Positions 1-8,717 of a DNA stretch of 42,752 bases are shown here, piece after piece (within the stretch, counting starts at the first letter, position 1; each line of letters opens with the position of its first letter). The notes beneath the pieces are model-generated. The model was not told the DNA's origin, did no database searches, and was given only the letters and a program-made list of their open reading frames with translations. A program made the translations under genes and the position numbers. The DNA is from Trichomonas tenax (taxonomy: Eukaryota > Parabasalia > Trichomonadida > Trichomonadidae), in NCBI GenBank assembly GCA_023091735.1, contig JALKBU010000401.1, positions 1 to 42,752 of the forward strand, in the 5' to 3' direction.

Positions 1-209
1 CATCTCTGCTAGATCACCAGGTCATCCTTCACTATGAGGTCACAACTACTCATAATGAAGTCTTCTTTGGCTTCCAACATTGAGTTCAATCCATTTCAAC
101 CTATTGACACTTTTCCATTTTTCCCGCACAAACACTTCACTTTCCTTTATATTTGACATCCTGACTTTACATGTCAGAAAAGCACGTTGTTCTATTTTGT
201 CCCAGTCCC
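1..209 (-). repeat. dispersed repeat A, copy 1 (cut by window edge)
   Basis: About 209 bases match, in inverted orientation, the stretch 22999-23222, with only scattered substitutions and one 18-base length difference. Both copies contain the same phrase around the sequence AACATTGAGTTCAATCCATT and end at a shared CCCAGTCCC. Read on the minus strand, one frame stays open through most of this copy and keeps similar residues in the other, so the repeat may be the remains of a coding sequence. I recognise no family. This copy may continue beyond the left edge of the window. Confidence 0.8.
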
Positions 210-534
210 TGTTTGGATGCATCCCCTGTAATAACCTCCAAAACTTCATAAAATTCGATAATTATAATGACCATTTTGTTAGCACTACTATATGCATATA
301 ATTTCTCAAGGAAAAAATATTGGTCAGAAAAATATTTCTTGAAAAAATTCACCATTATGTGTTTGAAAAGGTGACAAAAATGAATACCTCATATAATTAA
401 TTGTATAGTGTGAAAACGGTTAGACCGGACCCTTAAAAATATTAAAAATGTGTTTTTTTTTCACGGGATCAATGTTTAAAAATAAAGTATTATTTGAATA
501 ATACTATAATAATAAGCTTTTAGAGATAATATAA
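210..534. other. AT-rich intergenic stretch
   Basis: This stretch lies between repeat A and the 3' end of the broken BspA-like gene. I see only short AT-rich runs and no gene, RNA fold or promoter element that I can defend. Confidence 0.5.
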
Positions 535-1074
535 TTACGTTGATGAAACTTGGAAAACTAAGTTATGGCTTAAAAAACAAAATAGACTGCCACCGAAAAA
601 TTCTTTTGGACAATTCAAAGTTGGCTCACATTTGAAGTAGTAATCATCATATTTGATCTGATAACATATGGTGTTAGTTAGAGATCTATTAACTGGTCTT
701 CCAGCAAATGTTGAATTAAGGAATGAAAATGGCACTTGAATAACATAAGAAATAGCATTGATTCGAGGATAAACTGCGTATTCATTATATCCATATGATG
801 CTTAATTAGTTGTTTCTTTAGTTTCACAATAAGCAACAAATTGAATCGGTTTTATTTCTGCAAATGATCCATTGTATATTCTTATTGTTGGACCAAATCT
901 CAAATATGTTAAAGATAGGAGATTATAAACTCCATTTCGATCTATTAAACAATTATCAAAAAATGTTAATGCATAAAGATTAGCACAATAATAAATTATG
1001 CATATGACATGAGTGAAGAACTATATGGGAAAATCAGTGTTCCCAATGAATCGCAGAATGCAAATGCATAAGAT

Positions 1075-1686
1075 TCAAAAGTTGCCTTTCCAAAAATCGT
1101 ACAATTTGTTAGATTCGAGCAGAAATAAAATGCTGAACTTCCAACAGACTATAATACAAGTATAAAAGCAACTAGAACCAATCGTTGTCAAATATGATGG
1201 CAATACAACATTTTCAAGTGAAATACAGTTATAAAAGCAATAAATATCGATCGTTCTAACATAATATGGTATTATAATCTGGAAAAGTTCCACATAACCA
1301 TAAAAACAATATCTCCCAATTGAATATATTGTAGAAGGGATTGATAGTGTATGAATTGCTGAACTCTCGAATAATCTTTCACTCAATGATGAAATTGATG
1401 TCGTAATTCGAATATCTTTTAATTTGCAGCCTTGAAATGCACCATTTGAAAGATTGCGCAGATATGGTAAAGAGACATTATTAAATTCAGATCCTGAAAA
1501 TGCATAATGATTAATGACTTTCAACTTGGAATTAAATTGAACATTCAAGTTTTCACAGTTAGTAAATGAAGAATTTCCAATGTAAGTTAAATTTGGAGTA
1601 AGAATTACGTTTTGTAGTTTAATACAATTTTCAAATACATTGTTTTCGATTGTTTCTATTTTGTCGGAAAAATAAACATTCAACAA
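1075..1686 (-). pseudogene. BspA-like LRR, C-terminal fragment
   Basis: This is a 203-codon open piece continuing the LRR array after the frameshift near 1700. The repeat pattern holds until about 1150, where another frameshift gives an unrelated tail. The true continuation of the LRR protein resumes in another frame and can be followed, with a stop at 802-804, down to about 535. Confidence 0.7.
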
Positions 1687-2603
1687 TGAAACACAGATTT
1701 GGAATGTTTTGTTTGTATTATATCGGACAAGAAATTTCTCATATCAAGTGAATGAACATTGCTACAATACGCGAAGCATGAAGTTGATAAATTGACAAGT
1801 CCGGCAATAGTTATTGATTGGACTTTTGAAAGACCATAAAATGCACTATTGCATATTGATAGATTTGGCAAATTAATGTCAATTCTTTCTAAATCTTTAC
1901 AGGAATAAAATGCATAATCACCAATTGAGTTTAAGTTTCTTGGTAAATTAATTGTTCTAAGACTGCTGCATCCATAAAATGCTCTATATCCGATATAAGT
2001 CACTGAATATGGAAGAACAATATCTGTCGTAGAATTACAGTAATAAAATGTAGTTAATTTAACTCCTTTGAGATGAATGCCTAAATAAATCTTCTTCATT
2101 CCATAACAATAAGCAAATGCTTCATTTAAAATGGCTTCAATATTTGCATTTAATTTGACATTGATTAATTTTGTGCAACAACTAAATGCTCCAGAACCTA
2201 TTTTAATTAGTGTGCTTGGAAATATAACATTTCTAAGATCTGTGCAATTATAAAATGCATAATTTCCAATTTCTATGACGCCTTCAGGGATAACGAATTC
2301 TTCGAGGTTTAACATATAGAATGAATAAGCAGGAACGATTGTTAGTGTAGATGGGAACGTCATGTTTTTGATTCCAGATCCAGAAAAGAAGCTTTTGCCA
2401 ATGGAAGTAATACTATCAGCAAATTTAATATATTCTAAACTTGTGAAGGACGAGAAAATTCCCGTAGTGTAACTTTTGATGTTTGTTGGGAGTGTTAAAT
2501 TAGTCAAACTTGTGCATCCAAAAAACGCTTTAGAATCGATTCTTGTTATTGTTTCTGGAATAACAATGTGCGTTAACATTGTACATCCAGCAAAAAGCTT
2601 CAC
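1680..2603 (-). pseudogene. BspA-like LRR, longest open fragment
   Basis: This is the largest uninterrupted piece of the broken BspA-like gene, 307 codons with about a dozen TpLRR units (for example FYNCTDLRNVIFPSTLIKIG). It has no signal peptide, and its first ATG falls inside a repeat unit, so it is an internal fragment and not a separate gene. It ends where a frameshift near 1700 moves the repeat reading into the frame of the next fragment. Confidence 0.75.
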
Positions 2604-2948
2604 TTTGAATTGTTCGAATATATGATGGAAAATGAACAGTTACTGAGTTAACACAATTATAATACATTCGTTGTCCATATTCAGTAACTGAAGGAAGTGT
2701 CTCTGTTCCTCTTATCGATATGCAGTTGGCAAATAAACCTCCAATGCTTGAACTCCTAATTTTTGGATGCCAATCAAGTTCTCAAGTTGAATGCAATCGT
2801 GGAAAACAGATCCACCAAAATCAACAGTTGCGCATGCAGAAAAATCGACAGTGAACAAACATCTGTTGCTTGCAAATGCGTAATTTCGCACAGAACTAAC
2901 TTTTGATGGGAAAGTAACTCTTGTTAAGAAGTTATTATAAAATGCACA

Positions 2949-3464
2949 TTATCCAATTTTTACTAGTCTTGAAGGAAAAGTAATTGCTTCAAACTTGCAA
3001 TTTGCAAAAGCATAATTATTGATTGATGTGATAGATTCAGGAAATGTAAATGTTGATAGAGATGTGTCTGAATAAAAGTAATCTAGAATATACGATATTG
3101 TTGAAGGAATATTTGCTTGTACAAGATCATAGCAGTGTGAAAATACGCTGGTTCCCAAGCTTGCGCAATGATCTGGAATGAATATTGAAGTGAGTTTATA
3201 GCAACCATAAAATAGTTCAGAAGTTTGTCTTGTCACACCTGCTTCGATTGTTATACTTGTAATATAATGGCAAGATCCAAATTGCCTTGTGCCATAATTA
3301 GTATTGGGCTTAATTCTCACACTTGTGATACCTGTATTATAGTAAACTCCAGAATTCGAATTGCTTTTTGTCAAAGCATATTCTGTTGCCCAATATCTGA
3401 AACAGTTTTTGAAACAATATGAACCTAGAACAGTATTATGATTATCCAAGATCACGTTTTTCAA
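2949..3464 (-). pseudogene. BspA-like LRR, internal fragment
   Basis: This LRR fragment is in the same frame as the piece at 3609-4280 and is separated from it only by TGA at 3607-3609, so a single base change splits the two. It ends at TAA 2949-2951, and the LRR pattern then continues in frame (motif CAFYNNFLTRVTFP). Both stops are point lesions inside otherwise well-kept repeats, which suggests recent decay. Confidence 0.7.
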
Positions 3465-3608
3465 ATTGTAGCAATTCTGGAAGCAATACCTTCCTATTGA
3501 TGTTATACACGATGGAATTCTAACAAATTGAAATCCAAGACAAGTATCAAATGTACAAGCAGGAATTGATGTGAAAGCAGAATTATATGTTACTTCAGTC
3601 AGACTTGG

Positions 3609-4280
3609 TCATTCTCTGAATACGTTTGTTCCCATATTTGAAATTGCATGAGGAACATTAAAAGATGTGATATTCGTCCATTGGAATGCACCTTCACTGA
3701 GTGTTGCAATGTTCACAAGTCCGTTAATTTGTTTAAGTATGACACAATATGCAAACGCATATGTTCCAATGTATGTTGGGATATTAATAAAGTTGATTGA
3801 AAGGAGTCCATACATCACCTCAAATGAATAACTTCCGATTGTAGTTTGCCTTGAATAAAAGTTAACTTTTGAGACTTTGTTACTGTTAGTAAATGCATAA
3901 TCACCGACATGAACTTTTGTATGTGAAAATTCAACTAATAAAAGCGAATCACATTTTTCGAAAGCATGATCTGAAATAATTGTATTAGTCGCATTAAAAT
4001 TAATCTGTACAATAGAACTATTCTTAAAAGAACTGCTATAAATGTAAGAATTTGTACAGATAAACTCGCAAAATTGTAAATTGTTACAGTTTTTAAAAGC
4101 ATTAGCGCCTATGTTTGTATCAGTTACTTTGTAATACATTCTTTTTGGACCAGAAAATGTTGCATCAAATGCCTTTGGATCAATTCTGATCGTTGTGGCA
4201 CTTATGTTTAATAATTCACTGGATTTGAATGGGGCTTGAATGAATTGTGACAGTTGGTGCAAAGAGATTGACGGTATCAA
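3609..4280 (-). pseudogene. BspA-like LRR, internal fragment
   Basis: This is a 223-codon LRR piece. It overlaps the fragment at 4216-4617 by 65 bases in another frame, and the protein pattern passes from one frame to the other near 4250, which marks a one-base indel. Repeats such as IGSYSFEVMYGLLSINFINI show the TpLRR spacing. Confidence 0.7.
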
Positions 4281-4617
4281 TTAAGTAATTTTCGGCAGCT
4301 TTAGGACCAAGTGTAATTGAATTTGCAGTAATATTAAGGAGCTTAAAGTTCTCGCGTGTAACAAAACTATTGCCGGGAATTACAACATCGATTGATGATA
4401 TGTTAAGATACAAATAACTGCAACTTCTGAAAGATTTCTGATATAGAGTGATCCGATCTGAAAAAAGATTAAATTTTCTAATCGAATTGATGGTAAAGAA
4501 AGCATCGTAATATAAGGTTGTTAATAGCGCTTTGATGATCACTTCTTCAAGGTAATTTAAATAAGTAAAAGAGCTAGTAATAGACACAGAGTCTGATGTT
4601 CGATTTATATAACGCAA
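4216..4617 (-). pseudogene. BspA-like LRR, N-proximal fragment
   Basis: This is a 133-codon piece of irregular LRRs near the 5' end of the broken gene. Upstream in the same frame the coding pattern continues (ISYENLSSPFLRAKELFEE, then LRRs) to the stop codon of the neighbouring gene, interrupted by TAA near 4719. The isoleucine- and asparagine-rich, low-cysteine makeup is typical of the non-repetitive start of such arrays. Confidence 0.6.
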
Positions 4618-4898
4618 TGAAGAGCAACGCGAAAAACACCATGTTGATAGAGAAATACTATATCGTGACTGAAGATTTAAACGGTTTAAATTGTTACAAC
4701 TCTGAAAGGCGTATGATTAGACACTAATATAGTTTGCTGAAAAATCAAGACCTGAGATGCGTGAACAAATTTGAAATGAATATGTTCCAAAAGTTAATGA
4801 GGAACAAGTAAAATCAAATTTAATCATTTCTTCGAATAATTCTTTGGCTCTGAGAAAAGGTGATGAAAGATTTTCATAAGAAATCAAATTAATAAGCT

Positions 4899-6344
4899 TT
4901 ACTCCTCGTTTCCTTCGAGTAAGTTGATGAGCTTCCTGATGTGGCCTCTGTTTTTCATCTTGCTGATCTTGTTCTTGAGGAACTGTGGAAGACGGAGAGC
5001 GTTGAACTTCTCAACACATCTCTGGTGTCTACACATATCTGTTGCAAGCTTGATAGCAGCTGGCTGGTTCTCGCCACCGGCCTGGATGAGCTCGAATACG
5101 GTTTCGCACATTGGAACAAGTTCCTTAGTAAAGAAGTCCTTGCAGATTGTGTCTGCGAAGAGGATAGCGCTGTATGAAGCGTTTTCGCTGTGGAAGTCAT
5201 CAGCAGCGCCGAGATATTCTGCGATGAATCCTTCCTTTGACATCTTGACAACCAATTCCTTGTCGAGGTTAACACGTCTGATGATTGTGCAGAGAAGGCT
5301 GTGGTCACTCTCAGCACCATAGCTGTTGACGCGGCGGAGGAATGTGATGAAGTTATCCTTGTGGGCGATGAGTGGGCGCATTGGGAGGTGCTTGAAAACA
5401 ACAAGGAAGAGTCTGAGTGTATCCTGGGCAGATGGAAGATCCTTAACGAGCCAAGAGTTGGACTCAACAAGAGACTGAGCAACCTTGATGTCCTCAGCAA
5501 GTCTCATCAAGACTAGTGTTGCCTTAGAGTTTGTCCTGGCAATCTTGAGGAGTGTGCGGAGGAACTTTGGATGTGAGAGATCATCCCAGTTGAGTGGGCA
5601 GACGAGAAGGAAGTCGAGAACATAGTCCTGGAATTCCTCGAACTGGAGATGAGAGCGGACTTCGCGGAATGGAACAATGATGTTCTGCTCGACAGAAACG
5701 ATTGATGCGAGAGCGCTGTAAGCAGCGTTGACAACATCAATATCGTTAGATTCGAGATTTTGTGCAACACAGTCAAATGCCTGTTTTGCGCGGCCACGAC
5801 GGAAGCCACGATGCTCAACAACGAGGTAAGCAAGTAATAACACGTATTCCTTAGCGCACTCATCGACAGAGAATCTGCGCTGACCTTGAATGAGATCATC
5901 GAGAAGTGGCCATGGATTTTCAAGCTGTTCGAAGTATGTCGCGTATATAGCAATAATAACGAGAGAACGCTTTGGTTGGCGAACAATTAATCTTGCAAAT
6001 GCGTCAGCAACTTCCTGATCGAAAATTTCTGGTGAGCGGGTGACGAGGACGTAGAGGACGTCAAGAATTCCGTCTGTTAAGTTCTTCTGGTTGTAAGGAA
6101 GACCAGCAGCATATTTTCCTTTAACGAAAGGCTCTCTGAATGCCTTCTTCTGAAGGAGTCTGCTGAGTGTGCGAAGCGTCACTTCTCCAATTTCCTGTGG
6201 AATTGTTTCCTGGAAATGTCCGAAAATAATCTTGTAGAAGTCTTCAATTTCTTCAGGCTTTATGTTGCGCTGGACATTGCCGAGTTCCATCGTGTAATCG
6301 GACTGGTTGTGATAATTGATAATCGCATCTCTGTTGTATGACAT
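4899..6344 (-). CDS. ARM/HEAT-like alpha-helical repeat protein
   Basis: This is a 481-residue soluble protein without a signal peptide or membrane segment. It is built almost wholly of paired amphipathic helices, for example around LVVEHRGFRRGRAKQAFDCV and LVLMRLAEDIKVAQSLV, in the style of armadillo/HEAT solenoids. Trichomonad genomes hold many such lineage-specific ARM-like proteins, some fused to TKL kinases; no kinase motif is present here. Its precise role is unknown, though a scaffold role would fit the fold. GC-rich, biased codons suggest strong expression. The start is the first ATG, and an Inr-like TGTCACTTTT lies on the same strand at 6378-6387. The stop codon touches the 5' end of the broken BspA-like gene. 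Confidence 0.8.
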   Translation of the reverse strand: MSYNRDAIINYHNQSDYTMELGNVQRNIKPEEIEDFYKIIFGHFQETIPQEIGEVTLRTLSRLLQKKAFREPFVKGKYAAGLPYNQKNLTDGILDVLYVLVTRSPEIFDQEVADAFARLIVRQPKRSLVIIAIYATYFEQLENPWPLLDDLIQGQRRFSVDECAKEYVLLLAYLVVEHRGFRRGRAKQAFDCVAQNLESNDIDVVNAAYSALASIVSVEQNIIVPFREVRSHLQFEEFQDYVLDFLLVCPLNWDDLSHPKFLRTLLKIARTNSKATLVLMRLAEDIKVAQSLVESNSWLVKDLPSAQDTLRLFLVVFKHLPMRPLIAHKDNFITFLRRVNSYGAESDHSLLCTIIRRVNLDKELVVKMSKEGFIAEYLGAADDFHSENASYSAILFADTICKDFFTKELVPMCETVFELIQAGGENQPAAIKLATDMCRHQRCVEKFNALRLPQFLKNKISKMKNRGHIRKLINLLEGNEE

Positions 6345-6377
6345 TAAAAATTATAAAGCGTTACTTTTTAATCGTTT

Positions 6378-6387
6378 AAAAGTGACA
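6378..6387 (-). promoter_or_regulatory. Inr-like element of the ARM-like gene
   Basis: TGTCACTTTT on the minus strand contains TCACTT, which fits the trichomonad Inr consensus (TCA+1Y-T-W). It would place transcription start about 39 bases before the ATG at 6344. Confidence 0.5.
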
Positions 6388-6544
6388 TTATTTCATTTGA
6401 GGGGGCGAACATTACAAGCTAATGTTCAGTATCTACCTACCCATCATATTATTAAACAACTCAAGCAAGTAATGAAAGCATATAAATGTAAATCGCATTT
6501 TCTTCATTTATGTAGAAATTTTTCTTAACCGTTTCTTTCCATAA

Positions 6545-6912
6545 AATCATAAATGTGTACAACAATTTTTGGACATGCTTAGCTTCTGATGCAAAAGAAG
6601 TTTTTCCACCAAATAAATATAAAAACGAAGCATGTATTCAATGGAACTGTTGGATTTGAGATATTGAACGATTTCGAGTGACTTCATTTCAACTGCAATG
6701 GATAATGGAGATTTTTCGCATAATGATGATCAAATATGAATAATTGGCTACTTTCATATTGACATCAGTTCCATGCTCAACGAGATATTGAACGATTTCG
6801 AGTGACTTCATTTCAACCGCAATGGATAATGGAGATTTTTCCCATAATGATGATCAAATATGGATAATTCACTTCTTTTTATAATAATGATCAAATATGA
6901 ATAATTGGCTAC
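6545..6912 (-). pseudogene. ankyrin-repeat gene remnant with internal duplication
   Basis: On the minus strand this intergenic stretch reads as ankyrin repeats: a frame gives SPLSIAVEMKSLEIVQYL followed by VEHGTDVN, the classic helix-loop-helix ankyrin pattern, and farther on GKTSFASEAKHVQKLL in another frame. About 90 bases (6658-6751) are repeated almost exactly at 6782-6870, with a third partial copy at 6885-6912. There is no start codon, the frame is broken, and the total is too short for a protein of this family, so it is a dead fragment. Ankyrin proteins are a very large family in trichomonads. Confidence 0.7.
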
Positions 6913-7240
6913 AAAAAATAAATATTTCAATTTTTTAGAAATAACATTGTTTAATTACCATGCTAGAATGATATTCTTCAATTTCTATTTAAATTTTTTG
7001 TATTATTGATAAATTAGCGAAGAAGCTAATATCAAATGGAGTAAAAGGCCGAGACATGCCTGCCGATAGAAATGAGTTTCAAATTCGAAAGAATGAAGGT
7101 TTGAGAACTTGCGACAGAATTGCGTACTGCGGACTCTGTATTTGCATCTATTCAGAGGAAATTCCTTATGTACATATATATAATCAAAAATAATCTTTTC
7201 ATTTCCTCGGCTAATCCATTTGACACCTTTAAAAATCTAA

Positions 7241-7250
7241 TGTCACTTTT
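7241..7250 (+). promoter_or_regulatory. Inr-like element of the PrimPol gene
   Basis: TGTCACTTTT lies so that the A of TCA (7245) is 17 bases before the ATG at 7262, matching the very short 5' leaders known in trichomonads. Confidence 0.6.
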
Positions 7251-7261
7251 ATGATTTTAGA

Positions 7262-8653
7262 ATGAGTGAAATTGCGCCGAGATCATTTTATGGCGCACAA
7301 TCTCACCTTTCACAGGCCCAAAAAGGAAAACTTCTGTGGAGATCTGCGCCTGATTACATCAGAAATCTTCGAAAAATCATAAGTATTTCTACGTTATTTA
7401 AAAACGTTAAGCCATTGGACGAAAAAAGGCCATGGGGAATCTTTTCATACGAAACTACTGATGATGGAAAGCGTACATTTTTCCCTGCTGTTTATGATGA
7501 ACTTTTTGAATACTTTTGTTGGGGATTTGATCGACATTACTATGAAGTAATCGAATATTTGAAACCTTGTCATCTTTATTATGATGTTGAATACATGTAC
7601 GCAGAAAAAAAATTAAATGGAGATGAAATTGTTAAAAATATCATTGAAGTCAGCAAACAAAGACTGTTAGAATTATTTGGAATCGATGATACAGAGGTTA
7701 TTTTACTTGGAACTGATTCAAAACAAAAATTTTCACGACATATGATAATTAAATCAAAAACAAAAGCATTTTATGATAATTTTCACGTTGGAAGATTTGT
7801 CAGAGAGAATATTTTAGTTTATCATGAGTTTGCTGAGATCGTTGATCAAGGCGTTTACAGCAAAAATCGATGTTTTAGATTAATTTGGAATTCGAAAAGA
7901 AAGAAGTCATACGAAGAACAATTGATACCAGTTGATGGCTCCAATGCATCTGCTTTGACAAGTAATGCAAAGTTTTTCAAATCAACATTAATTTCATATG
8001 CTCCCAATAGAGAACTCATTGGATATGAGGATATGTTGAAGGTTTTGGAGGATGGTAAAACACGAGTGACAAATGTCAAAGATATGCCAGGAAGTCATTT
8101 AATCGAATTATCTTCTCTCGATGGCCTCGGAATCGAAGAATTTGTTATAAAAGCATTTGACATTACAGGCCAAATATCGAAATGCGACTACAATGAAAGC
8201 TATAACACCATTATTTTCGGAATTTCAGGATGCAGATATTGCCGAAATATTGGTCGAGAACATAAATCAAATGGCATTTATATCGTTTGCAAGTTAACAA
8301 GCGGTGTTGCTGTACAAAGGTGCTATGATCCAGATTGTCGTTATTTTGAGAGTATTCCTGTTCCAATTCCTGAACCAATACTTGATGTAACGAGAAGGAA
8401 ATATGATAAATTATATAAACCAAAAGATAACAAAATTCCCGTTCCGGATGATATCCCTGAACATCCCGCTCCATGTGAACAGTGCGACAGCGAAGTGTTA
8501 CCATCCGAGCTATTTAAAGATGGAATTGCAGTTAGTCCATCAATTCTCAAATCTCCTCTTCGACCAAAGCCGTTTGAACAGAGTTTGTCATGCTTATTAT
8601 CATCTAGTGATGAAGAAATCATTATTGATGATGAAGAAGTAACTAGAAAATAA
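7262..8653 (+). CDS. PRIMPOL: PrimPol, archaeo-eukaryotic primase-polymerase
   Basis: This 463-residue homologue of PrimPol (CCDC111) is expected to make DNA primers and to restart or bypass stalled replication forks. The three AEP active-site motifs are visible: D108-x-E110 in HLYYDVEY, S158-x-H160 in KFSRH, and D195 in EIVDQ. A zinc-knuckle follows with C327, H334, C354 and C359; the 6-19-4 residue gaps equal those of the human zinc finger (C419, H426, C446, C451). The C-terminus is acidic (SSSDEEIIIDDEE), resembling the RPA-binding tail of other PrimPols. At 463 residues it is a little shorter than the human protein (560). The start is the first ATG, 17 bases after an Inr-like element. The gene converges with the BEACH gene, 64 bases away. 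Confidence 0.9.
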   Translation: MSEIAPRSFYGAQSHLSQAQKGKLLWRSAPDYIRNLRKIISISTLFKNVKPLDEKRPWGIFSYETTDDGKRTFFPAVYDELFEYFCWGFDRHYYEVIEYLKPCHLYYDVEYMYAEKKLNGDEIVKNIIEVSKQRLLELFGIDDTEVILLGTDSKQKFSRHMIIKSKTKAFYDNFHVGRFVRENILVYHEFAEIVDQGVYSKNRCFRLIWNSKRKKSYEEQLIPVDGSNASALTSNAKFFKSTLISYAPNRELIGYEDMLKVLEDGKTRVTNVKDMPGSHLIELSSLDGLGIEEFVIKAFDITGQISKCDYNESYNTIIFGISGCRYCRNIGREHKSNGIYIVCKLTSGVAVQRCYDPDCRYFESIPVPIPEPILDVTRRKYDKLYKPKDNKIPVPDDIPEHPAPCEQCDSEVLPSELFKDGIAVSPSILKSPLRPKPFEQSLSCLLSSSDEEIIIDDEEVTRK

Positions 8654-8717
8654 TAATAAATTGTTTGTACATATATTTGTTAAGAAAAATAACAGATTTA
8701 TTTAAAAAACAAAAATA

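Larger units (their letters stand above)
535..4897 (-). pseudogene. BspA-like (TpLRR) leucine-rich repeat surface protein, degenerate
   Basis: Nearly the whole minus strand here encodes TpLRR/LRR_5 repeats of about 23 residues, recognisable by the recurring pattern I-x-x-x-A-F-x-x-C-x-x-L-x-x-I. Intact family members are large surface or secreted proteins thought to act in adhesion, and they are hugely expanded in trichomonads. This copy is broken many times: TAA near 4719, a frameshift near 4250, TGA at 3607-3609, TAA at 2949-2951, a frameshift near 2720, frameshifts near 1700 and 1150, and TAA at 802-804. Open pieces are 4216-4617, 3609-4280, 2949-3464, 1680-2603, 1075-1686 and 535-735. The 5' end has no convincing start: the LRR frame is already open where the upstream gene's stop codon ends. 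I see no C-terminal membrane segment. The family call is firm; an intact product is very unlikely. Confidence 0.88.

Noticed and set aside
4924..5986. Several open frames on both strands inside the ARM-like gene
   Set aside because: They are shadows of a GC-rich, codon-biased gene: serine-rich or random-like composition, no motif, no promoter element.
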